Source: Actinoplanes derwentensis (GTDB lineage Bacteria > Actinomycetota > Actinomycetes > Mycobacteriales > Micromonosporaceae). Taken from it: 64,000 bases of DNA. The notes under the pieces were generated by a model. That model ran no database searches and was not told where the DNA came from. It saw only the letters and a program-made list of their open reading frames with translations. The translations under genes and the position numbers were made by a program. The stretch is from assembly GCF_900104725.1 (NCBI RefSeq), contig NZ_LT629758.1, forward strand, positions 8,766,001-8,830,000. The letters run 5' to 3'. This document shows, piece by piece, positions 22,225-34,326 of the stretch (its first letter is position 1; the number at the start of each line of letters is the position of its first letter).

Positions 22225-24606
22225 ATGCCGAAGATCCGGCACAGTGTGTCCGTGCACTCACCGTCCGGTATGGAACTGGCGGGCCTCGTGGGCCTGATCC
22301 TCGCCGTACCGGCCGTCGCCTATCTGGGGCAGTCCGGCCGCCGGCACACCGGTGCGGCCCGCCGGGCACATCTGCTCCTGGCGGCCGGTGGCGCGATCGT
22401 CACCGGCGCGGCGCTGGCCGGTCTGATCACCGCCCTGATCACCGTGCACGAGCACACCCCGGCACACAACCGTTCCCTGGCCACCGCGGTCGCCGTCGGC
22501 ATGGGCCTCGGCACGGTGCTGCTGCTGGCCGGCACGGTGGTGCTGCCCGGCGCGGCCCGCAGCCCCGGCGCGGTGCTCCGGCACGTGCTGGACGGGCTGG
22601 TCATCGCGGCGGCGATCTGGTTCGTCGGCTGGGTGCTGGTCAGCCGGCCGACCCGGGTCCTCGGCGGCGCCACCCCCGAGCAGTGCCCGGCGATCCTGCT
22701 GCCGGCCGTGCTGCTGGTGCTCGGGCTGGGCCTGACCGCGGTGCTGGCGCTGCACGCCCACCGCCCGCGGCGGCACACCGTCCGGGTGGCGGCCGGGGTG
22801 ACCGTGGTGGCCTGCGCGGCGAACCTGCTGGCCATCGGGATCTGCCGGTCCGCTGAGGGATTCATCCTGGTCGCGGGTCTGTTGCTGACCGCCGGGCTGG
22901 CCTGGGTGGCCGGTGCGGTGCGGGCCGCCGACCGGCCGGTCGAGGTCTCCGGGGACGTGCTGGAGCGAGGCGCGGCGTACGCGGTGGTCCCGATGCTCGC
23001 CATGATCGGCGGGCTCGGCTACCACCTGTTCCAGGGCGGCACCGTGGACGCCTTCGGTTACGCCGGCGCCGCGGTCGAGGGCCTGGCCGTGGTGGCCAGG
23101 CAGTACCTCGCGCTGGAGGACGTGCGGTGTTATACGACACGGCTGCGGCAGAGCGAGGCGCACTTCCGGGAACTGGCGCACACCGATCCGCTGACCGGGC
23201 TGGCCAACCGGCGGGGTCTGCAGCAGGCGCTCCGGGACGAGCCGGACGTGCGGAAAGCGCTGATCGGGATCGACCTGGACGGCTTCAAGAGTGTCAACGA
23301 CCTGCGCGGTCACGACGTCGGCGACGCGGTGCTGGCCGAGGTGGGTGCCCGGCTGCACCGCAACCTGCTGACCGGCGACGTGGCGGCCCGGCTGGGCGGT
23401 GACGAGTTCGCGGTGCTGATGCGCGGCGACGCCGGCGAGGCGGTGCTGGCGGCGCACCGGCTGCTCGCGGTGCTGGGTGAACCGTACGAGGTCGATGGTG
23501 GTCAGATCTTCCTCTCCGCGAGTCTGGGCGTGGCCGCGACCGGTGAGCTGCTGCACGACGCCGACCTGGCGTTGCGGTACGCCAAGCAGCGCGGCAAGAA
23601 CCGGGTCGAGGAATACCAGGCGGGGTACGACGAGTTGCTGCGCCGCCGCGGCACGCTGACCGGTGAGCTGCGGCACGCGATCGACCGCGGTCAGCTGCAT
23701 CTGGTGTTCCAGCCGGTGGTGGCGCTGCCGTCGATGCGGCCGGTGGGTGCCGAGGCGCTGCTCCGCTGGACCCATCCGGAGCTGGGCAAGGTGGCGCCGG
23801 TCGAGTTCATCCCGGTGGCCGAGGAGTCCGGCCTGATCAACCGGATCGGGGCCTGGGTGCTGGAGGAGTCGGTCCGGCAGCTCGCCGAGTGGCGGTCGAA
23901 GGGCCACGACGTGTGGCTGTCGGTGAACCTGTCACCCAAGGAGCTGCACAACGCCGATTACGCCGGCCGGGTCGCCGATGTGCTGGCGGAGTACGGCGTA
24001 CCGCCGCAGCGCCTGGTCCTTGAAGTGACCGAACACGCGGTGGCCACCGACATGGAGGAACTGGTCCGCCGGTTGGCCGAGGTGCGCGCGACGGGTGTGC
24101 GGATCGCGCTCGACGACTTCGGGGCCGGCTATTCGTCGCTGACCCAGTTGCGGACCCTGCCGGTCGACATCCTGAAGATCGATCACGCGCTGGTGGCGGA
24201 GCCGGAGTCGCGGACCGGGACGGCTGCCCCGCTGGTGGACGTGGTGGTCCGGCTGGGGCATCGGCTCGGCCTGGAGGTGCTGGCCGAGGGGATCGGCACG
24301 CAGGCCCAGTTGGAGGTGGTCGAGGAGGCGGGCTGCCGGCTCGGCCAGGGTTCGCTGTTCGGCTGGGGCGTCCCGGCCGAGCATCTGGAGTCCCGGTTGC
24401 GGGCCGAGCGACCGTCCCCGCGACCGGTTCCGGCACCGCGCTCCAATGAGCCGAACGGCGCACCGGCGCGAAGTCAGGTGGTTCGCCTCGGGCCGGGAAT
24501 GCGGCAGGTCAGAGCGTTGCTGCCGGGTGATCCGGATTTCGCCGCGGCCACGCGTGATCAAAATGTGGGATCAGTTGACTCAGGCCGTGAGATGGGGCAA
24601 GGTTAG
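22225..24606 (+). CDS. membrane GGDEF-EAL cyclic-di-GMP enzyme (third of three)
   Basis: A 793-residue protein with about 300 residues of transmembrane helices, then GGDEF and EAL domains. The GGDEF half is canonical ([19 protein letters not shown], then RLGGDEF near residue 393). The EAL half retains AEALLRW (about 510), [25 protein letters not shown] and AEGIG. The first Glu of the last motif, which is the catalytic base, is kept, but the usual second Glu is Gly. It is probably active. The start is uncertain; in-frame GTG codons at 22243 and 22249 and an ATG at 22270 are alternatives. Its 3' end runs into the ilvB leader region. Confidence 0.87.
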   Translation: MPKIRHSVSVHSPSGMELAGLVGLILAVPAVAYLGQSGRRHTGAARRAHLLLAAGGAIVTGAALAGLITALITVHEHTPAHNRSLATAVAVGMGLGTVLLLAGTVVLPGAARSPGAVLRHVLDGLVIAAAIWFVGWVLVSRPTRVLGGATPEQCPAILLPAVLLVLGLGLTAVLALHAHRPRRHTVRVAAGVTVVACAANLLAIGICRSAEGFILVAGLLLTAGLAWVAGAVRAADRPVEVSGDVLERGAAYAVVPMLAMIGGLGYHLFQGGTVDAFGYAGAAVEGLAVVARQYLALEDVRCYTTRLRQSEAHFRELAHTDPLTGLANRRGLQQALRDEPDVRKALIGIDLDGFKSVNDLRGHDVGDAVLAEVGARLHRNLLTGDVAARLGGDEFAVLMRGDAGEAVLAAHRLLAVLGEPYEVDGGQIFLSASLGVAATGELLHDADLALRYAKQRGKNRVEEYQAGYDELLRRRGTLTGELRHAIDRGQLHLVFQPVVALPSMRPVGAEALLRWTHPELGKVAPVEFIPVAEESGLINRIGAWVLEESVRQLAEWRSKGHDVWLSVNLSPKELHNADYAGRVADVLAEYGVPPQRLVLEVTEHAVATDMEELVRRLAEVRATGVRIALDDFGAGYSSLTQLRTLPVDILKIDHALVAEPESRTGTAAPLVDVVVRLGHRLGLEVLAEGIGTQAQLEVVEEAGCRLGQGSLFGWGVPAEHLESRLRAERPSPRPVPAPRSNEPNGAPARSQVVRLGPGMRQVRALLPGDPDFAAATRDQNVGSVDSGREMGQG

Positions 24607-24610
24607 TCGC

Positions 24611-24640
24611 ATGTGCTTCGCGTCCCGAGTACTTATCTGA
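24611..24640 (+). CDS. ilvB attenuator leader peptide (MCFASRVLI)
   Basis: A nine-codon reading frame whose last three sense codons are Val-Leu-Ile (gta ctt atc), directly before the stop. Consecutive codons for the three pathway products are the hallmark of transcription attenuation. It lies 107 nt upstream of ilvB, and the stop codon overlaps the first stem of the leader RNA. AAGG at 24599-24602 could serve as a weak ribosome binding site; alternatively TTGACT at 24575-24580 could place the transcript start almost at the ATG. Confidence 0.8.
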   Translation: MCFASRVLI

Positions 24641-24702
24641 GCGCACTCTCTAGCTAGAAGAGAGTGCGCTAGGTCCCGTGCATCCGCACGAGGGCCTTTT
24701 TT
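24640..24702 (+). terminator. ilvB transcription attenuator (hairpin plus terminator)
   Basis: Two structures follow the leader stop. The first is a perfect 12-bp hairpin (24640-24651 with 24659-24670, loop AGCTAGA). The second is a terminator stem (24672-24681 with 24686-24696, one bulge) followed by six T residues. A short alternative pairing of GTGCG (24664-24668) with CGCAC (24685-24689) could disrupt the terminator. The arrangement predicts read-through into ilvB when Val, Leu or Ile tRNA charging is low. Confidence 0.8.
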
Positions 24703-24747
24703 GTTGCTCAAGTACTGGGACCGACTACCGAAAAGGTCTGACTTGCC

Positions 24748-26573
24748 ATGACGAGACCCACTCCTGAAACCCTCGCCCATCGAGCCACTCCGGCCACCGT
24801 CGCGGCGGCCGTGAACTCCGCTCCCACCGTCGTGGCGCCGGTGGCCATCAGCGGTGCCGGCGCGCTCGTCCGGTCACTCGAGGCGCTCGGGGTCGAGGTC
24901 GTCTTCGGCATTCCGGGCGGGACGATCCTTCCGGCGTACGACCCGCTGTTCGACTCGAAGGTCCGGCACATCCTGGTCCGGCACGAGCAGGGCGCGGGTC
25001 ACGCGGCCACCGGTTACGCCCAGGCCACCGGCCGGGTCGGCGTCTGCATCGCGACAAGTGGTCCGGGCGCGACGAACCTGGTCACGGCGATCGCCGACGC
25101 GTACATGGACTCGGTGCCGATCGTGGCCATCACCGGTCAGGTGAGCCGGCCCTACATCGGCACGGACGCCTTCCAAGAGGCGGACATCCAGGGCATCACG
25201 CTGCCGATCACCAAGCACAACTTCCTGGTCCAGACCCCGGAGGAGCTGCCCCGGATCCTGGCCGAGGCGTTTCACCTGGCGGCCACCGGCCGGCCCGGCC
25301 CGGTCCTGGTCGACATCCCGAAGGACGTGCAGCAGGCGCAGACCATGTTCAGCTGGCCGCCGACCCTGGACCTGCCGGGTTACCGGCCGACCCTGCACCC
25401 GCACGGCAAGCAGATCCGGGAGGCGGCCCGGCTGATCGCCGCCGCCAAGCGCCCGGTCCTCTACGTGGGCGGCGGCGTGCACAAGGCCGGTGCCACCGAC
25501 GGGCTGCGCAAGCTCGCCGAGCTGACCGGCATCCCGGTGGTCACCACGCTGATGGGTATCGGCGCGTTCCCCGACTCGCACCCGCAGCACCTGGGCATGC
25601 CCGGCATGCACGGCACGGTTCCGGCCGTCTACGCGATGCAGAAGTCCGACCTGCTGATCACCCTCGGCGCGCGCTTCGACGACCGGGTCACCGGTCAGCT
25701 GGACTCGTTCGCGCCGGGCGCCAAGGTCGTGCACGCCGACATCGACCCGGCGGAGATCGGCAAGAACCGGCACGCGGACGTCCCGATCGTCGGTGACGCC
25801 CGGCACGTGATCGACGAGCTGATCGCGGCGGTGTCGGCGAACGCCGGTGGCGTGGACCAGTACCCGGCCTGGTGGTCGACGCTCAACGACATCCGCGAGC
25901 GCTACCCGATCGGGTACGAGGAGCCGACCGACGGCACCCTGGCCCCGCAGTACGTGATCGAGCGGATCGGCGAGCTGGTCGGCCCGGACGCGATCTACTG
26001 CGCCGGTGTCGGTCAGCACCAGATGTGGGCGTCCCAGTTCATCAAGTACGAGAAGCCGGGCACCTGGCTCAACTCGGGCGGCGCCGGGACGATGGGATAC
26101 GCGGTTCCGGCCGCGATGGGCGCCAAGGTCGGCCGGCCGGACACCCAGGTCTGGGCGATCGACGGCGACGGCTGCTTCCAGATGACCAACCAGGAGCTGG
26201 CCACCTGCGCGCTGGAGGGCATCCCGGTCAAGATCGCCATCATCAACAACGGCAACCTGGGCATGGTCCGGCAGTGGCAGACCCTGTTCTACGACGGCCG
26301 GTACTCGAACACCGAGCTGGGCACGCACAAGCACCGGATCCCGGACTTCGTGAAGCTGGCCGAGGCGCTCGGCTGCATCGGCCTGCGCTGTGAGTCGAAG
26401 GACGACGTCGACAAGATCATCAAGCAGGCCATGGAGATCAACGACGCCCCGGTGGTCATCGACTTCACGGTCGGCAAGGACGCCATGGTGTGGCCGATGG
26501 TCGCGGCCGGCACCAGCAACGACGAGATCATGTTCGCCCGGGACGTGCGCCCGACGTTCGAAGAGGACGACCT

Positions 26574-26577
<4 letters not shown>
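24748..26577 (+). CDS. ilvB: acetolactate synthase large subunit
   Basis: Thiamine-diphosphate enzyme joining pyruvate with pyruvate or 2-oxobutyrate, the first common step to Val/Leu and Ile. 609 residues with an actinobacterial Thr/Ala-rich N-terminal extension. The cofactor-activating Glu is in [14 protein letters not shown] (about residue 80), the FAD-binding middle domain is present, and the thiamine-diphosphate motif runs from GDGCF (about 472) to [11 protein letters not shown]. The stop overlaps the ilvN GTG by 4 nt. It is controlled by the attenuator immediately upstream. Confidence 0.98.
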
Positions 26578-28135
<1,558 letters not shown>

Positions 28136-28165
28136 TCATCGGATCGGCCTCTAACATCGAGGTCC

Positions 28166-29710
28166 ATGAGTCCAGTAGTGCTCGTCACCGAGGAACTGGC
28201 AGCGGCCGCGCTCGATGCGTTGGCCGAGGATCTCAACGAGGTTAGACAGATCGACGGCACGGATCGGGCAGCGCTCCTGGGAGCGCTGCCCGATGCGCAT
28301 GCGGTGATCATCCGGTCCGCGACGCGGATCGACGCCGAGGCGCTCGCCGTCGCGGACCGTCTCAAAGTGGTCGCCCGGGCCGGCGTCGGCCTGGACAACG
28401 TCGACGTCCCCGCCGCCACCGCCCGCGGCGTCCTGGTCGTCAACGCTCCCACCAGTAACATCGTCTCCGCGGCCGAGCAGGCGGTGGCTCTGCTGCTGGC
28501 GGTGGCCCGGCACACCGCGTCGGCCAGCGCCGCGCTCAAGGGCGGTGCCTGGCGGCGTTCCGCCTACACCGGCGTCGAAGTGCAGGGCAAGACCGTCGGC
28601 GTGGTCGGGCTGGGCCGGATCGGTGTGCTGTTCGCCCAGCGGATGGCCGCATTCGGGGTGCGCCTGATCGCGTACGACCCGTACGTCCAGCCCGCCCGCG
28701 CGGCTCAGTTGGGGGTGCAGCTCACCGGCCTGGATCAGCTTCTGCGCGAGAGTGACTTCATCTCGGTTCATCTCCCTCGTACGCCGGAGACTCTGGGTTT
28801 GATCGGGGAAAAAGAACTGTCACTGGTCAAACCGGGACTGCGGATCGTCAACGCGGCCCGTGGCGGGCTGATCGACGAGCAGGCGCTGGCCGACGCGCTG
28901 ATCGAGGGCCGGGTGGCCGGCGCCGGACTGGACGTCTTCGCGACCGAACCGCTCACCGAGTCGCCACTGTTCGCCCTGGACAACGTGGTGGTCACCCCAC
29001 ACCTGGGCGCTTCGACGGCGGAGGCGCAGGACAAGGCGGGGCTGGCGGTGGCCCGCAGTGTCCGGCAGGCGCTGCGCGGCGAGTTCGTGCCGGAGGCGGT
29101 GAACGTGCGGGCCGGTGGGCCGCTGGACGAGGATGTCCGGCTCCTGCTTCCACTGGCCGAGAAGCTGGGCCGGGTCCTCACCGCGGTCGCCGGGCACCTG
29201 GCCGAGCGGGTGACCATCGAGGTGGCCGGCGACGACACCCGGATCCTCGAACTGGCCGTGTTGAAGGGGCTGTTCGCACCGGTGGTGAGCGAGCCGGTGA
29301 CCTTCGTGAACGCGCCCCGCCTGGCCGCCGAGCGGGGAGTCACGGTGGAGACGATTCCCGGTGACGACACGCTGCGGATCCGCGGGGCGTTGCCGGACGG
29401 CCGGTCCGTGAGCGTGGCCGGCCGTCCGCCCAAACTCGTTGAGGTGGACGACTTCGACTTGGACCTGGCTCCGGACGGGGTGCTGCTGTTCCTGCGCTAC
29501 ACCGACCGCCCCGGCGTGGTCGGCCGGATCGGCACCACGCTGGGCCGGGCCGGGGTGAACATCGCCGCCATGCAGGTCGCCCGCCGGGCCGCCGGCGGTG
29601 AGGCGCTGATGGCACTGACCGTGGACTCGGCGGTCGAGCCGGACCTGCTGGCCCGGGTGGCCGCCGAGATCGGCTCGTCCCGTGCCGCCGTAGTGGATCT
29701 GCGAACCTAG
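28166..29710 (+). CDS. serA: D-3-phosphoglycerate dehydrogenase
   Basis: First enzyme of serine synthesis. 514 residues with the long actinobacterial architecture: catalytic/NAD domain (VGLGRIG near residue 150, the Arg-Glu-His set in NAARGGLIDEQAL, GLDVFATEPL and TPHLGAST), an intervening ASB domain, and a C-terminal ACT domain (LFLRYTDRPGVVGRIGTTLG) for serine inhibition. It follows ilvC by only 30 nt, matching the order in mycobacteria. Confidence 0.96.
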   Translation: MSPVVLVTEELAAAALDALAEDLNEVRQIDGTDRAALLGALPDAHAVIIRSATRIDAEALAVADRLKVVARAGVGLDNVDVPAATARGVLVVNAPTSNIVSAAEQAVALLLAVARHTASASAALKGGAWRRSAYTGVEVQGKTVGVVGLGRIGVLFAQRMAAFGVRLIAYDPYVQPARAAQLGVQLTGLDQLLRESDFISVHLPRTPETLGLIGEKELSLVKPGLRIVNAARGGLIDEQALADALIEGRVAGAGLDVFATEPLTESPLFALDNVVVTPHLGASTAEAQDKAGLAVARSVRQALRGEFVPEAVNVRAGGPLDEDVRLLLPLAEKLGRVLTAVAGHLAERVTIEVAGDDTRILELAVLKGLFAPVVSEPVTFVNAPRLAAERGVTVETIPGDDTLRIRGALPDGRSVSVAGRPPKLVEVDDFDLDLAPDGVLLFLRYTDRPGVVGRIGTTLGRAGVNIAAMQVARRAAGGEALMALTVDSAVEPDLLARVAAEIGSSRAAVVDLRT

Positions 29711-29717
29711 GGATTTC

Positions 29718-30068
29718 TCAGAAGGCCCGGTAAACCGAACCGTCCTGCAGGTCGAGCAGGTCGAGATGGAACTGGGCGGCATATTTCTCGATGAGTTCGA
29801 GCACCACGTCGGCGCAGCTCTCGTCGAGTTTCATGTGGATATGGTCGGATTCGGCGTGCAGCGGAGCGCTGGCCCACGGTGAGCCAGGCTCCGCCACACG
29901 TGGTCCACGATCCGGGTAATGACTGGTCAGGGCGTCGTAGAAGGCGACAACGCGGGGGTCGGCGGGCTGCCGCGGATGCACACCGCTGGCGCAGCGCTCG
30001 TTGGCGGCCCGGACCGTCTCCGGTTCGGCCGATGGGGCCATGGCCCACACCACAAGGTCGAAACTCAC
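29718..30068 (-). CDS. small conserved protein of unknown function
   Basis: 116 residues from GTG 30068. It begins SFDLVVWAM and is rich in acidic and aromatic residues, with no signal peptide or membrane segment. The opening block MSFDLxVW recurs in small actinobacterial proteins of unknown role, some of them next to polymorphic-toxin genes; none is adjacent here. It lies convergent to serA, 8 nt past its stop. Function is not assigned. Confidence 0.6.
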   Translation of the reverse strand: MSFDLVVWAMAPSAEPETVRAANERCASGVHPRQPADPRVVAFYDALTSHYPDRGPRVAEPGSPWASAPLHAESDHIHMKLDESCADVVLELIEKYAAQFHLDLLDLQDGSVYRAF

Positions 30069-30396
30069 CGGCGCATGGTGCCATCACCGCCAGGTGTACG
30101 CGACCAACTGGATGCACGACACGCGGGCGCGTGCCTTGCATGTGTCAAGTCCGCATCGCTAGCGTTGTCCTAGCCGCGTGTTCCGAACGGGCACGTCTTC
30201 GGGTGATGTCGTCCGTCCCCGGGGCGCGCGGTCGCATCCCGGCGGGACTTCTCGTCGCTTCAGCCCCCGTGACCGTTTGCCGCGGTCCGGGGGCTGTTCG
30301 CCGTTTCGGAGACGTTCATTTGCTGGGACGGCCGTTCCGTGGGTCGGGACAGGTGGGTAACCTGGACCGGGTTACCAGACGTAGGGGAGTTACATC
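30069..30396 (+). other. 328-nt intergenic region upstream of leuB
   Basis: No gene is supported here. The region holds the leuB promoter area and a strong stem (CAGCCCCC at 30261-30268 pairing into GGGGGCTG at 30288-30295, with further pairing towards the loop) about 100 nt upstream of leuB. It has no U-tract and no convincing leader peptide, so it is not called an attenuator. Confidence 0.5.
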
Positions 30397-31428
30397 GTGA
30401 GCGTGGCGCGGATCGCGGTTGTCGGCGGCGACGGCATCGGAACCGAAGTGACCGCTCAGGCTCGCAAGGTCATCGACGCCGTGCTCCCCGGAGTCGACTA
30501 CCACGAGTACGACCTCGGCGCCCGCCTCTACAACCGCACCGGCGAGGTCCTGCCGCAGTCGGTCCAGGACGAGCTGGCCGGCCACGACGCCATCCTGCTG
30601 GGCGCCATCGGCGACCCGAGCGTCCCGCCGGGCATCCTGGAGCGCGGCCTGCTGCTGAAGCTCCGCTTCGACTTCGACCAGTATGTGAACCTGCGCCCCA
30701 GCAAGCTCTGGCCCGGCACCACCAGCCCCCTCGCCGGCGTCAAGCCCGGCGAGATCGACATGGTCGTGGTCCGTGAGGGCACCGAAGGCCTATACGTCGG
30801 CGCCGGCGGCGTCCTGCACCAGGACACCCCCGCCGAGATCGCCACCGAGGAGAGCCTCAACACCCGGTTCGGGGTCGAGCGGGTCGTCCGTGACGCGTTC
30901 GCCCGCGCCCAGCGCCGCGACCGCCAGCACGTCACCCTGGTCCACAAGACCAACGTGCTGACCAAGGCCGGCAGCCTGTGGGCGCGCACCTTCGCCGCGG
31001 TCGCCGCGGAGTTCCCCGGCATCACCACCGAATACCAGCACATCGACGCCGCCAGCATGTTCATGGTCAGCAACCCGCAGCGGTTCGACGTGGTGGTGAC
31101 CGACAACCTCTTCGGTGACATCCTCACCGACATCGCCGCGGCCGTGACCGGCGGCATCGGCATGGCGGCCAGCGGTTCGGTCAACCCGGAGCGCGTCTAC
31201 CCGTCGACCTTCGAGCCGGTGCACGGCTCCGCCCCCGACATCGCCGGCCAGGGCATCGCCGACCCGGCTGCCGCGATCCTCTCCGCGGCCCTGCTGCTGG
31301 AGCACCTGGGCCAGACCGACGCGGCCAGGCGAGTAACCGAGGCGGTCGCGGCCGAGGTCGCGTCCCGGGCTCCGGGCGCGCCGTTGCGTACCGCCGAAGT
31401 GGGCGACCGCGTCGCCTCCGCCGTCTGA
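30397..31428 (+). CDS. leuB: 3-isopropylmalate dehydrogenase
   Basis: NAD-dependent oxidative decarboxylase, the third step of leucine synthesis. 343 residues from GTG 30397. It belongs to the actinobacterial LeuB group: GGDGIGTEV at the N-terminus, the substrate arginines in RPSKLWPG and [10 protein letters not shown], and the metal-binding DAASMFMV and [13 protein letters not shown] blocks. The C-terminal [20 protein letters not shown] signature is complete. Confidence 0.97.
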   Translation: MSVARIAVVGGDGIGTEVTAQARKVIDAVLPGVDYHEYDLGARLYNRTGEVLPQSVQDELAGHDAILLGAIGDPSVPPGILERGLLLKLRFDFDQYVNLRPSKLWPGTTSPLAGVKPGEIDMVVVREGTEGLYVGAGGVLHQDTPAEIATEESLNTRFGVERVVRDAFARAQRRDRQHVTLVHKTNVLTKAGSLWARTFAAVAAEFPGITTEYQHIDAASMFMVSNPQRFDVVVTDNLFGDILTDIAAAVTGGIGMAASGSVNPERVYPSTFEPVHGSAPDIAGQGIADPAAAILSAALLLEHLGQTDAARRVTEAVAAEVASRAPGAPLRTAEVGDRVASAV

Positions 31429-31523
31429 GCGGGTACTCTCCTCCCGCCCTTCGGGGCTTCGTTACCCCTGCCGTTTCGGGGTAAATTCTTGGGGCGCTCC
31501 GGGTGCCCCCGCATACTTGAACT

Positions 31524-31537
31524 CTTTCTGCAGAAAG
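31524..31537. promoter_or_regulatory. perfect 14-bp palindrome upstream of ilvE
   Basis: CTTTCTGCAGAAAG is perfectly symmetric and ends 14 nt before the ilvE start, overlapping the expected ribosome-binding zone. It could be a repressor operator or an RNA hairpin limiting translation; no regulator can be assigned. Confidence 0.35.
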
Positions 31538-31551
31538 CAGGTCCACTTGTC

Positions 31552-32649
<1,098 letters not shown>

Positions 32650-32660
32650 AACTCTTTTTT

Positions 32661-32766
32661 CGGTACGGGTGGGACGCCAGACAAACGCACCACCCGTACC
32701 GCCACGTCCCGGCAAGCGATGCGGCCCGTCCGGGCCGCCCCGCGACCGCCGGGCGTGAGCGTCCCC
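32661..32766 (+). repeat. dispersed intergenic repeat, copy 1
   Basis: It starts 12 nt after the ilvE stop with a perfect 12-bp inverted repeat (32661-32672 with 32690-32701). It ends in a 34-nt block (32733-32766) that occurs exactly, in opposite orientation, at 43224-43257. Similarity to that second copy extends, with small gaps, over about 105 nt. The T-run precedes rather than follows the stem, so it is not a standard terminator for ilvE. Confidence 0.65.
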
Positions 32767-32831
32767 TTCACAAGACACCCACGCCTGGCAACTGCTCTTC
32801 CTGTCCAGCATCACCGCCGGATAGGAGCGTT

Positions 32832-33713
32832 CTAGGCGCTGAGCGCTCCGCCCAGGTCCTCGACTTTTTCTGCGGTGACAGCCCGCCGGATCCACTCGAG
32901 GAGTTGATCGTGGTCGGTACAAGCGGAGATCACTGATCGGGCTTCGTCCGGGATCGCCACACCTTTGGCAGCGAGGAAGGTGAGCAGCGCCTCCGCCTCG
33001 GCTTCGGCCTTTCCTTCGGCCTTGCCGGTGGCGTACTGGCGCTGAGCCCATTCGCTCAGATACGGGGACTTGGTCGTCGTCATGAGTTCCTCCATCTGCT
33101 TTCGGGTTGTGGGCGACAACGCCGCGAGCACAAAGTCATGGTAGCCAGCGGCGCGGCTGGGTTCGAGGACATGAAATGCAGCGAACAGTGCCTCGAACAG
33201 TTGCTCAGAGGCTTGCCGGTCGGCATGGGCGAGGGCGGACAGCAGCATCAGCTCTGGGTGCTCCTGCGCATCATCGGTGTCGGTGATGACTGGAATCTGA
33301 CCAGGCCCGACGGCCACCGGAGTCACCACGGATCCGGGCGGGCCCAGAGCGATGGGTTTCCGGGCCCAGTCGGCCACACGCTGGTTCGGGCAGATCACCA
33401 GTAGCGTGACCGGACATCCCAGGCGGTCGTACAGATTCGCGACATAGGTGGGCCAGGTCAGTAGTTTCCGGGTGTCGGCGCGGAGTTGCACCTCGACCAC
33501 GACCGCCAGCACTTTGACGCCTTCTCGGGTCAGGGTGACGACCGCGTCGGCGCGGCGTTCAACGGGGGTGACGACGTTGAGTTCGGCCGAGTAGAGGCTG
33601 GCTTCGTCGAACTTGGGTAGGTCGCCGTGGAGTGGCCCGTCGAGCAAATCTGCAGCTAGACCGGGCCGCTCACGGAACAGCTCGATGAGGGTTTCGTGTT
33701 GTTGTGAGGGCAC
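32832..33713 (-). CDS. Rpn-like PD-(D/E)XK nuclease family protein
   Basis: 293 residues. The N-terminal half shows the restriction-like core with ERRADAVV and then VVVEVQL, i.e. the Asp and E-x-Q positions expected for a PD-(D/E)XK site. The C-terminal part has a charged KAEGKAEAEAEAL coiled segment and a helical tail, as in the Rpn (recombination-promoting nuclease / transposase-like) proteins abundant in actinobacteria. Its biological role is unknown. No partner gene is adjacent; the ArfB-like gene follows upstream with a gap of about 100 nt. Confidence 0.7.
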   Translation of the reverse strand: MPSQQHETLIELFRERPGLAADLLDGPLHGDLPKFDEASLYSAELNVVTPVERRADAVVTLTREGVKVLAVVVEVQLRADTRKLLTWPTYVANLYDRLGCPVTLLVICPNQRVADWARKPIALGPPGSVVTPVAVGPGQIPVITDTDDAQEHPELMLLSALAHADRQASEQLFEALFAAFHVLEPSRAAGYHDFVLAALSPTTRKQMEELMTTTKSPYLSEWAQRQYATGKAEGKAEAEAEALLTFLAAKGVAIPDEARSVISACTDHDQLLEWIRRAVTAEKVEDLGGALSA

Positions 33714-33810
33714 GGCGGGAAACGTACGGCAACTAGCTTCGTACTATCTAGTCTCGCGCTCTCTTGCTCCGTGCTTTTCACCGTATCGAGTGATCGAAAT
33801 CCGTGTGTGG

Positions 33811-34236
33811 TCAGTCCTGGTCGGGGCGGCGGTTTCGCTTCGTCTGGCTGCGGCGTTTCTTGTCGGCGATGCGGCGTTCGACGGCGCCTCGGCTCGGGCG
33901 CGTGGCGCGGCGGGCCTTCGGGGGAAGCGCGACGGCACCGGCGATCAGGGCGGCCAGTCGGGCGGCGGCGGCCTCGCGGTTGCGCAGTTGGGAGCGGTGT
34001 TCGGCGGCGGTGATCGTGATGACGCCGTTGACCAGGCGGGCGCCGAGGCGTTCGGTGGCGCGCTCCTTCAGGAACGGGGGCAGCAGGTCGGAGCCGAGCG
34101 CGTCCCAGGACAGCTCGACTCGGGAATCGGTGGTGTTGACGCCCTGGCCGCCGGGGCCGCTCGCGCGGCTGAAACGCCACGAGAGTTCGGCCGCCGGGAT
34201 GGTCAGGCGGTCGTTCACCCGTACGTCCTCAAGCAT
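33811..34236 (-). CDS. arfB: ArfB-like peptidyl-tRNA hydrolase (ribosome rescue)
   Basis: Release-factor-like protein that frees ribosomes stalled without a stop codon. 141 residues from ATG 34236, with an ATG at 34266 as alternative start. The catalytic GGQ motif is in ASGPGGQGVNTTDSRVEL, and the C-terminal tail is strongly basic (DKKRRSQTKRNRR), as needed to enter the empty mRNA channel. It is divergent from the M16 peptidase pair. Confidence 0.88.
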   Translation of the reverse strand: MLEDVRVNDRLTIPAAELSWRFSRASGPGGQGVNTTDSRVELSWDALGSDLLPPFLKERATERLGARLVNGVITITAAEHRSQLRNREAAAARLAALIAGAVALPPKARRATRPSRGAVERRIADKKRRSQTKRNRRPDQD

Positions 34237-34326
34237 GTCGCCCAGGATTCCACTCGAACCGATCAAGCGCCACGCGGTTATCCACAGGCGCTGGCGCTGC
34301 CGCGCCGGAATCGTCCCGGACAGGGC

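Noticed and set aside
30120..30396. Val/Leu/Ile-rich leader peptide for leuB starting near 30139
   Set aside because: The frame has no stop before leuB and no codon run close to a hairpin with a U-tract.
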